A stretch of 64,000 bases of DNA, from NCBI GenBank assembly GCA_963756745.1, contig CAVWOU010000010.1:186001-250000 (forward strand). Reading direction: 5' to 3'. This DNA is from DASPWW01 sp963756745 (GTDB taxonomy: Bacteria > Actinomycetota > Thermoleophilia > Solirubrobacterales > 70-9). The notes below the pieces were generated by a model. That model worked only from the letters and a program-made list of their open reading frames with translations, did not search any database and was not told the DNA's origin. The position numbers were made by a program, and so were the translations under genes. The stretch's first letter is position 1. Every line of letters starts with the position of its first letter. This document shows positions 50,404 through 57,364 of the stretch, one piece after another.

Positions 50404-51354
50404 TTGGCGTTTCCACTCAAGCCCCCGGTCAAGCCGCAGCTCGCGCTGTCGCGCAAGACCCTGCCGGAGGGCGACGAATGGGCGTACGAGCCGAAGTACG
50501 ACGGATTCCGCGCACTCGCCTTCGTCGACGGCGACGAGGTCTTCCTCCAGTCGCGCAACGGGCGACCGCTTCGGCGCTACTTCCCCGAGCTCGAGCTCCC
50601 GAGTGGCCGCTATGTCCTCGATGGCGAGCTGGTGATCCTCGACGACGATGGCCGCGAGGTGTTCGACGCGCTCCAGAACCGCCTCCATCCCGCGGAGTCG
50701 CGCGTGCGGATGCTCGCCGAGCAGACCCCGGCGCTGTTTCGCGCCTTCGACCTCCTGGCCCGTGATCGGTCCAAGCTGATGGCGAAGCCGTTCAGCGAGC
50801 GCCGGGCCGCGCTCGAGGAGATGATCGGGAAGGGGAAGGGCTCGGTCGAGCTAACCCCGCTCACGGAGTCCCCGAAGAAGGCGCAGCCGTGGCTCCAGGG
50901 TGGCGAGGGGGTGATCGCGAAGCAGCTCGACGCGCGCTACAAGCCCGGCGAGCGCAAGGGGATGGTGAAGGTGAAACGCGTGCGGACGATCGACTGCGTG
51001 GTCGCCGGGTGGCGGCCGGGGAAGGAGGAGGGGACCGTCGGCTCGCTGATGCTCGGCCTGTACGACAAGAAGGGGGAGCTGCACGTGATCGGGCACACGT
51101 CGGGCTTCAAGGCGAAGGAGAAGCGAGCGCTGCTAAAGCAGCTCGAGCCCTACGAGACCGGCGAGCGCGGCTCCGCGGACCCGAGCCGGTGGAGCGCCGA
51201 CCGCGACCTCGAGTGGGTGAGCCTGCGCCCCGAGCTTGTCGTCGAGGTGAGCTTCGACCACGTGAGCGCGGGCCGGATCCGCCACGGGGCGAAGATCGAG
51301 CGCTGGCGCGAGGACAAGGACCCGCGCAGCTGCACGCTCGATCAGCTCAAGTAG
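50404..51354 (+). CDS. ATP-dependent DNA ligase, LigC type
   Basis: A 316-aa ligase from TTG 50404 (LAFPLKPPVKPQLALSRK). The adenylation lysine is K31 in YEPKYDGFRALAFVDG; YVLDGELVILDDDGREVFDA (motif III), EGVIAKQLDARYKPGER (motif IV) and MVKVKRVRTIDCVVAGW (motif V) follow. The OB-fold ends in LVVEVSFDHVSAGRIRHGAK and RWREDKDPRSCT. It has no polymerase or Ku-type domain, so it is the short LigC kind found in actinobacteria, acting in repair rather than replication. It abuts the convergent 5'-3' exonuclease gene with no spacer. Confidence 0.9.
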   Translation: MAFPLKPPVKPQLALSRKTLPEGDEWAYEPKYDGFRALAFVDGDEVFLQSRNGRPLRRYFPELELPSGRYVLDGELVILDDDGREVFDALQNRLHPAESRVRMLAEQTPALFRAFDLLARDRSKLMAKPFSERRAALEEMIGKGKGSVELTPLTESPKKAQPWLQGGEGVIAKQLDARYKPGERKGMVKVKRVRTIDCVVAGWRPGKEEGTVGSLMLGLYDKKGELHVIGHTSGFKAKEKRALLKQLEPYETGERGSADPSRWSADRDLEWVSLRPELVVEVSFDHVSAGRIRHGAKIERWREDKDPRSCTLDQLK

Positions 51355-52209
51355 TCAGTCGGGCTCGAGCCGCTCGGCGAGCCGGTTCATTCCCCGCTCG
51401 CGGGCGGCGCGGGCGGCCCCTGCGCGGTCGAGCTTGCGGTTCCGAGGTCGCTTCACCTTCGCGTCGCGGAGCGTCGCGATCTCGCGAAACGTCAGGAGCT
51501 CCTCGCGGCCCTCGACAAGCGCGGTGCGAAGCCGCGGCTTGGTGATCCCGATCGCGTTCTCGAGCACGGCATCGAGCGAGCCGTGCTCGCGGAGCAGCTC
51601 GGCCGCCGTCTTTTCTCCGACACCCTTCGCGCCCGGTATCCCGTCCGAGGGATCTCCGCGCAGGGCGATGAAGTCCGGGACGAGGTCGGGCGGGATCCCG
51701 TAGCGACGCTCCACCTCGGCCGGGCCGATCTCCTCGGCCCCCTGCTGACCCGTCCGGATGTATAGGACCGCCACCCGATCGGTCGCGCACTGGAACATGT
51801 CGCGGTCGCCGGTCATCACGAGGGCGCGCCCGCCGGCCTCCTCCTCGACGCGCGCGTAGCTTCCGAGCAGGTCGTCGGCCTCGAGCGTCTCCGAGACCGC
51901 GATCACCCAGCCGAACGAGCCGAAGAAGTCACCCGCGTCGTCGAACTGCGGGGCGAGCTCGTCTGGAGGCTCGTCGCGGTCCACGTGGTAGCCGGAGAAC
52001 AGCTCCACCCGATAGTCGGCGGCGTCGGGGCCGAAGCACAGCACCACGGTGCGCGGCTCGTGGCGCTCGACCTCGCGCAGGATCAGGTTCGCGGTCCCGA
52101 GCAGCGCGTTGACCGGTCGCCCGTCGGCGCCCTTGATCGACTTCGGCAGCGCGTAGAACGCGCGGAACAGCATCGAGGGGGCGTCGACGGCGAGCAGCGG
52201 GGCGCTCAT
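51355..52209 (-). CDS. Stand-alone 5'-3' exonuclease (Pol I N-terminal / FEN-like)
   Basis: A 284-aa nuclease. PLLAVDAPSMLFRAFYALPK is the start of the 5'-nuclease domain, with SETLEADDLLGSYARVEEEA and RALVMTGDRDMFQC supplying the acidic metal ligands. DFIALRGDPSDGIPGAKGVG and EKTAAELLREHGSLDAVLEN form the helix-3-turn-helix DNA clamp. There is no polymerase part; free-standing homologues are common in actinobacteria. The family trims flaps and RNA primers. Its end-to-end meeting with a LigC-type ligase gene suggests, but does not prove, shared repair work. Confidence 0.9.
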   Translation of the reverse strand: MSAPLLAVDAPSMLFRAFYALPKSIKGADGRPVNALLGTANLILREVERHEPRTVVLCFGPDAADYRVELFSGYHVDRDEPPDELAPQFDDAGDFFGSFGWVIAVSETLEADDLLGSYARVEEEAGGRALVMTGDRDMFQCATDRVAVLYIRTGQQGAEEIGPAEVERRYGIPPDLVPDFIALRGDPSDGIPGAKGVGEKTAAELLREHGSLDAVLENAIGITKPRLRTALVEGREELLTFREIATLRDAKVKRPRNRKLDRAGAARAARERGMNRLAERLEPD

Positions 52210-52242
52210 CGGGTCAGCCTAACCGGCTGGTTGAATACGGCC

Positions 52243-54411
52243 ATGGCTCAGGAGGTGAGGCGGGTTGGGGCCCGGCGGACGGCCTCGCTGGTGCTGGTTG
52301 TGCTCGGGACGGTGATCCTGTTCGTGGGCGGGATCGCGCTGTACGCGCGCGAGGAGATCTTCGATCCCGACGCGTTCGCTCAGCACGCGAGCGAGTCGCT
52401 ACGCGACGATCGCGTCGACAACGCGGTGGCGAACCCGATCGTCGACAAGGTGATCGAGTTTGGCCCTGACCAGCTGATCAACGCCAGGCCGCTGCTCGCG
52501 GCGGGCACGCGCGGCGTGCTCGCGAGCCAGCAGTTCCGCGACGCGTTTCGGGACGCGGCAGCGCGCGTGCACCGGCAGTTGTTCAGCCGCGAGCGCGACA
52601 AGCTGATCCTCAACATCGCCGACGCGGGCGCGATCGTGATCGACGGCGTGAAGTCGATCTCGCCGCAGACCGCGAAGAAGATCCCCAAGGACCTCGAGCC
52701 GGGGTTGATCAAGCTCACGAAGAGCGACTTCGCGATCACCACGGTGAGGACCGCGGAGAAGGTGCGATTCCTCGGCCTGTTCCTGCCCTTCCTCGGCATC
52801 GCCCTGCTCGCGGGGGCGGTCGTCGTCGCGCCCGATCGCCGGCGGGGGGTAGTTGCGGTCTCGGCGGCTGTCGCAATTGCCTGCGCGGTCGGCTTCATCG
52901 CGCTCGTGATCGGGCGCTCGGTGCTGTTGAGCCACTTCGACGGAGACGTCACCAGAGAGGCGATCGGCGCAGTGTTCGACAATTTCCTCGGCGGGCTACG
53001 CGGCTGGTTCATCGTCGTGGGCGTCGGAGCGATCGTCCTCGCCGCCGCGGCGTCGACCGTCGGCGAGGTCGAGCCGACGGCTCCGGTTCGTCGCATGTGG
53101 GAGAGGGTCATTCGTACGCCGGAGTCGACCGCGTGGAGGGCGATCCGTGCGGTCGTCCTGCTCCTGGCGAGCGTGTTCGTGGTGGTCAGCCCGGACCTCG
53201 CTCTGAACGTCGTCGCCGTGGTGCTCGGGGCCTACGCGCTGTTCTTCGCAATGAGCGAGATCCTGTTCCTGATCGCGCCGCCCCCTCCCGAGGCCGAGCG
53301 CGTTCCGCTTCAAAAGCGGGTCCGTCCGCGCGCCGCGATCATCGCCGGCGGAGCCCTCGTTGCCCTGCTTGTGTTGGTGATTGTGCTCCTGGTTGGCGGC
53401 GACCGCGAGGTCAAGCGCCCCGGCGGACCCGTCGAGGCATGCAACGGGTACCCGGAGCTGTGCGATCGCCAGCTCAACGAGGTCGCGTTCCCGGGCGCGC
53501 ACAACGCGATGTCGGCCGCGAACGCCGACTTCATCACCCCCAACCAGGAGACGAAGATCCAGGACCAGCTCGACGCCGGGATCAGGGTGCTGCTGGTCGA
53601 CGCCTACTACGGGATCAAGCGCTCCAGCGGCCCGGTGCTGACGGATCTGAAGCGAGAGCAGGACCGGACCAAGGCCAACGAGGCGATCAGCGAGCAGTTC
53701 GGCAAGGAGGCCGTGAAGCGGGTACAGAGCATCCAGGAGCGGGTGGCAGACACCGGCGGAGAGGGCGAGCAGGGCACCTACTTCTGCCACATCGTGTGCG
53801 AGCTGGGCGCGATACGTATTACCGAGACGCTGACCGACGTGCGGGAGTTCCTCGACACCCACCCGGACGAGTTCCTGATCATGGTGATCGAGGACTACAT
53901 CGACCCCGAGGACGTCGAGGCGGCGTTCAAGGACAGCGGCCTGGTCCGCTACGCGTACGTCCACGAGCGAGACACGGCGTTCCCGACGATGCAGGAGCTG
54001 ATCCAGCAGGACAAGCGCATCCTCGTGATGGCGGAGAACGACAACGGAGCGGGCTCGATCCCCTGGTACCACGACGGCTTCGAGCTGATGCAGGAGACCC
54101 CGTACACGTTCAAGTCGGCGCAGGAGCTGAGCGACGCAAAGAGCTGCCAGCCGAACCGCGGCGGCACCGACGGCCCGCTGTTCCAGTTCAACCACTGGGT
54201 CGAGAAGCTGCCTCGCTCGCCCAAGCTCGGGGCGGAGGTGAACGCGTATGACTTCCTGATCGAGCGCGCCCGCGAGTGCCGGCGCCGCCGCGGCCTGCTG
54301 CCCAACCTCGTCGCGGTCGACTTCTACGACGAGGGCGACATGTTCGAGGCCACGAGGAAGCTCAACCGCCTCGGCCGCGACGCGGAACCGCAGGTGCGCG
54401 AGACCGGGTGA
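52243..54411 (+). CDS. Membrane protein with C-terminal PI-PLC-like phosphodiesterase domain
   Basis: A 722-aa protein from ATG 52243. The N-terminal half (~residues 1-400) has a first TM helix (SLVLVVLGTVILFVGGIALY), an external helical domain and about seven further TM helices (FLGLFLPFLGIALLAGAVVV, GWFIVVGVGAIVLAAAAST and others). The C-terminal half begins NGYPELCDRQLNEVAFPGAH with H420 in GAHNAMSA, and has H516 in FCHIVCELGAI, the two histidines expected in the PLC-like TIM barrel. FLIMVIEDYIDPEDVEAAFK and LVAVDFYDEGDMFEATRKLN are later barrel strands. It should cleave a phosphoinositide or other phospholipid headgroup outside the membrane. Confidence 0.85.
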   Translation: MAQEVRRVGARRTASLVLVVLGTVILFVGGIALYAREEIFDPDAFAQHASESLRDDRVDNAVANPIVDKVIEFGPDQLINARPLLAAGTRGVLASQQFRDAFRDAAARVHRQLFSRERDKLILNIADAGAIVIDGVKSISPQTAKKIPKDLEPGLIKLTKSDFAITTVRTAEKVRFLGLFLPFLGIALLAGAVVVAPDRRRGVVAVSAAVAIACAVGFIALVIGRSVLLSHFDGDVTREAIGAVFDNFLGGLRGWFIVVGVGAIVLAAAASTVGEVEPTAPVRRMWERVIRTPESTAWRAIRAVVLLLASVFVVVSPDLALNVVAVVLGAYALFFAMSEILFLIAPPPPEAERVPLQKRVRPRAAIIAGGALVALLVLVIVLLVGGDREVKRPGGPVEACNGYPELCDRQLNEVAFPGAHNAMSAANADFITPNQETKIQDQLDAGIRVLLVDAYYGIKRSSGPVLTDLKREQDRTKANEAISEQFGKEAVKRVQSIQERVADTGGEGEQGTYFCHIVCELGAIRITETLTDVREFLDTHPDEFLIMVIEDYIDPEDVEAAFKDSGLVRYAYVHERDTAFPTMQELIQQDKRILVMAENDNGAGSIPWYHDGFELMQETPYTFKSAQELSDAKSCQPNRGGTDGPLFQFNHWVEKLPRSPKLGAEVNAYDFLIERARECRRRRGLLPNLVAVDFYDEGDMFEATRKLNRLGRDAEPQVRETG

Positions 54412-55367
54412 CCGTGCCCGACCTCACCACGATGACGTACGAGCGCGACGGACGGGTGGCGCGGATCACGCTGGACCGGCCAGAGCGCGGGAACGGGATC
54501 ACGCTCGAGATGCCGCGCGAGCTCGCAGCGTGCGTGGAGCGCGCCAACCTCGACCCCGAGGTCCACGTCATCGCCCTGGCCGGGAACGGCTCCGGATTCT
54601 GCGGCGGCTACGACCTCGTGGCGTCGGCGGAGAAAATGGGGCGTCCCGGCACAGACCCGGCCGCCCCCGGACGCGAAGCGGAGGAGGCGGCCGGCCTTGA
54701 TGTGGCGGCGGGATCCCCTCTGGATCCCGCCGCCGTGGCCGCAAACCACGATCCCGAGCAAGTGTGGGACCCGGTCGTCGACTTCCAGATGATGAGCCGC
54801 AACGTGCGCGGGTTCATGACCCTGTTCCTTTCCGACAAGCCCGTGCTGTGCAAGGTGCACGGGTACTGCGTCGCCGGCGGCACCGACATGGCGCTGTGCT
54901 CCGACCTGCTCGTGATCGCCGAGGACGCGAAGATCGGCTACCCGCCCTCGCGGGCGTGGGGCGTTCCGACGACCGCCATCTGGGCCCACCGGATCGGGGT
55001 CGAGAAGGCGAAGCGCCTCCTGTTCACCGGCGACTCGCTGTCCGGGCTGGAGGCGGTGGAGTGGGGACTGGCGACCGAGGCGGCGCCGGCCGACCGACTC
55101 GACGAGCGGTTCGAAGCGTTGCTCGAGAGGGTCTCGCGCCTCCCGGTCAACCAGCTAGTGATGATGAAGCTGCTCGTGAACTCGACCGTCCACGCGCAGG
55201 GGCTGCACACGACTCAGGTGCTGGGCACCGTGTTCGACGGAATCGCACGCCATACGCCCGAGGGTTACGAGTTCCAGCGCCGCGCCGCGGAGGCGGGCTT
55301 CAAGCAGGCGGTGCGCGAGCGCGACGAGCCGTTCGGCGACTTCGGACGCTCGTCCTTCAAGGGCTGA
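54408..55367 (+). CDS. Enoyl-CoA hydratase/isomerase (crotonase) family protein
   Basis: A 319-aa crotonase from GTG 54408, overlapping the PLC stop (GTGA). RVARITLDRPERGNGITLEM and ALAGNGSGFCGGYDLVAS give the oxyanion loop, and KVHGYCVAGGTDMALCSDLL the second. KIGYPPSRAWGVPTTAIWAH and AKRLLFTGDSLSGLEAVEWG follow. An insertion of about 45 residues (residues ~80-125, EEAAGLDVAAGSPLDPAAVA) after the oxyanion loop makes it longer than usual. The catalytic pair of glutamates of classical hydratases is not evident, so the reaction (hydration, isomerisation or hydrolysis) is unclear. Followed directly by a hotdog thioesterase. Confidence 0.87.
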   Translation: MTVPDLTTMTYERDGRVARITLDRPERGNGITLEMPRELAACVERANLDPEVHVIALAGNGSGFCGGYDLVASAEKMGRPGTDPAAPGREAEEAAGLDVAAGSPLDPAAVAANHDPEQVWDPVVDFQMMSRNVRGFMTLFLSDKPVLCKVHGYCVAGGTDMALCSDLLVIAEDAKIGYPPSRAWGVPTTAIWAHRIGVEKAKRLLFTGDSLSGLEAVEWGLATEAAPADRLDERFEALLERVSRLPVNQLVMMKLLVNSTVHAQGLHTTQVLGTVFDGIARHTPEGYEFQRRAAEAGFKQAVRERDEPFGDFGRSSFKG

Positions 55368-55798
55368 TGTCCGACTCGAATCCCGACGTCACCGTGGAGT
55401 CGATCGGCGAGCGAATACGGGACAGCTTCCCGGGCGAGCTCGGCGTCGAGCCGACCGAGGTCACCGACGAGTACTTCCGCGGCCGCATGGTCGTCGATCG
55501 CCGCCACTTGCATCCCGGCGGCCTCGTCCACGGCGGCGCCTGGGTGGCGCTCGCCGACTCGGTCGGCGCGTGGCAGACGTTCCGCCACCTCCCGCCGGGT
55601 CACGACTTCACGACTATCGAGATGAAGCTCAACGTGTTCGGCGCCGCCGGACCGGGCGATGAGCTGGTCGCGACTGCGGAGCACCTCCACTCCGGCCGCT
55701 CGACCCACGTCGTCGAGGTCCGAGTGACGAAGAACGGCGAGCGAATCGTCGCGAACCTCGTGATCACCCAGTTCGTGCTCGCGTCTCCGCAGGAGTGA
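55367..55798 (+). CDS. PaaI/hotdog thioesterase
   Basis: A 143-aa protein from ATG 55367, starting inside the crotonase stop (TGATG). GRMVVDRRHLHPGGLVHGGA and WVALADSVGAWQTFRHLPPG form the catalytic helix region (HPGGLVHGG), followed by FTTIEMKLNVFGAAGPGDEL and RSTHVVEVRVTKNGERIVAN. It is a 4HBT-like acyl-CoA thioesterase. The overlap with the crotonase gene suggests the two enzymes act in one acyl-CoA pathway. Confidence 0.85.
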   Translation: MSDSNPDVTVESIGERIRDSFPGELGVEPTEVTDEYFRGRMVVDRRHLHPGGLVHGGAWVALADSVGAWQTFRHLPPGHDFTTIEMKLNVFGAAGPGDELVATAEHLHSGRSTHVVEVRVTKNGERIVANLVITQFVLASPQE

Positions 55799-55814
55799 GC
55801 CCGGCGCCGAGCTC

Positions 55815-55931
55815 TCAGGCGGCCTCGCCGTCGGGGCTCGCCAGCACGACGGTGTAGCCGTCGGGATCGCGCAACCAGCGGCTGCTGGCTTCAACGTCGG
55901 TCACGGCGATGAGGGGTTGGGGTCGAATCAC
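55815..55931 (-). pseudogene. 38-aa remnant of a glyoxalase/VOC-family gene
   Basis: The frame reads VIRPQPLIAVTDVEASSRWL then RDPDGYTVVLASPDGEAA. The first part is the typical VOC protein N-terminus, the second the typical C-terminal RDPDGYxVxL strand; the ~80 residues in between are absent. It is therefore an internally deleted gene kept in frame. GTG 55931 still overlaps the pyruvate kinase stop by 4 nt (GTGA). A function for the stump is unlikely. Confidence 0.7.
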
Positions 55932-57364
55932 GGGACCCGATGCACCTCGAACAGGTTCGTCCCGAGATCCTGGTCGGGGAGCCCGGCGGTGACTCCGATC
56001 AGCTCGGCCGAGGCGGCGATGCCGTGCTCGCGCGCGAGGCGCGCGCAGTCGTGGAGCAGCTCGTGAAAGTCCTCCCGCATCGGGCTCTGCGCGCACTGCA
56101 CCCCGAACAGGAGGTTGAGCCGGCGCACGGTCTCGAGCCGTGGCGACACCGCGAGCACCGGGACCTGGGGCCGGTGCGCCGATACCAGCCGCGCGGTGCG
56201 CCCGCTGTTCGTCGGGACGACGAGCGCGGCGAGCCCCAGGGTGTAGGTGGAGCCCACGGCCGCCCGGGCGACCGAACCGGCGACGTCGCCCGGGTCCGTC
56301 GCGACGCGGTTGAACACCCAATCCCCGTACGGCAGCTCGGGCTCGGTCTCGTACGCGATCCTGTCCATCGTCCGAACCGCCTCGACCGGGTGCTCGCCCA
56401 CCGCCGTCTCCTCGGAGAGCATCACTGCGTCTGTCCCGTCGAAGATCGCGTTCGCGACGTCGGTGACCTCTGCCCGCGTGGGGCTGGGGGAGCTCACCAT
56501 CGAGGCCAGCATCTGGGTCGCGGTGATCACGGGCTTGGAGCGCCGCCCGGCGAGTGCGATCAGCCGCTTCTGGAGCACCGGCACCTGCGCGATCGGGATC
56601 TCGATCCCGAGATCGCCTCGGGCAACCATGATCCCGCTGTGACACGCCTCGACGATCTCCTCGGCGTTGTCGGCCGCCTGGGGCTTCTCGATCTTGGCGA
56701 TCAGCGGGATGTCCGCACCGCGCTCGCGCAGCCGCTCCTCGACCGGAACCAGGTCCGCGCGCGAGCGCACGAACGAGACCGCGAGCAGGTCGACGCCGTT
56801 CTCGCACGCGAAGTCAACCCAGGTCAGGTCCTCCTCGCCTGCGGCGGGAAGGGGGACGTGCGACTCCGGCAGGTTGATCCCCTGGTGCGAGGAGACGCTG
56901 CCGCCCGCCTCTACGGCGGCGCGGATCTCCGTCGGCGAGGCCTCCAGCACCCGCATCCGGACCCTGCCATCCGCGAGGTAGATCGGCTCGCCGCGCTTCA
57001 CCGCCGCGGGGAGCCCGTCCCAGCTGACCGACAGATGACCGGCGTCGCCGAGCCGCTCCTTGGTGGTCAGGGTCATCTCGCTCCCGGAGTGAACTGTGAC
57101 CACGCCCCCCTCGACCTCGTCGATTCGCAGCTTCGGGCCGGGCAGGTCGCCGAGGATCCCGACCTCGATCCCGGCCCGCTCGGACACTTCGCGAATCCGG
57201 CGTGCGTTCTCCGTGTGCTCCTCGCGTGTTCCGTGCGAGAAGTTGAGCCGCATCACGTCCGCCCCGGCGTCGATCAGCTCGCGCAGCGTGTCGGGATCAC
57301 GCGACGCGGGTCCGATCGTCGCGACGATCTTCGTGCGGCGCCGCTGGGTCTCCGACCAGGCCAT
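55928..57364 (-). CDS. pyk: Pyruvate kinase
   Basis: A 478-aa glycolytic enzyme from ATG 57364 (MAWSETQRRRTKIVATIGPA). Motifs: DVMRLNFSHGTREEHTENA, GDLPGPKLRI, LIAKIEKPQAADNAEEIVEA with the active-site lysine, MVARGDLGIEIP, KPVITATQMLASMV and FDGTDAVMLSEETAVGEHPV. The C-terminal domain (residues ~355-478) is present, ending LGTNLFEVHRVP. It converts phosphoenolpyruvate and ADP to pyruvate and ATP. Its start overlaps the stop of the P-type ATPase gene by one base, an uncommon pairing. Confidence 0.96.
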   Translation of the reverse strand: MAWSETQRRRTKIVATIGPASRDPDTLRELIDAGADVMRLNFSHGTREEHTENARRIREVSERAGIEVGILGDLPGPKLRIDEVEGGVVTVHSGSEMTLTTKERLGDAGHLSVSWDGLPAAVKRGEPIYLADGRVRMRVLEASPTEIRAAVEAGGSVSSHQGINLPESHVPLPAAGEEDLTWVDFACENGVDLLAVSFVRSRADLVPVEERLRERGADIPLIAKIEKPQAADNAEEIVEACHSGIMVARGDLGIEIPIAQVPVLQKRLIALAGRRSKPVITATQMLASMVSSPSPTRAEVTDVANAIFDGTDAVMLSEETAVGEHPVEAVRTMDRIAYETEPELPYGDWVFNRVATDPGDVAGSVARAAVGSTYTLGLAALVVPTNSGRTARLVSAHRPQVPVLAVSPRLETVRRLNLLFGVQCAQSPMREDFHELLHDCARLAREHGIAASAELIGVTAGLPDQDLGTNLFEVHRVP

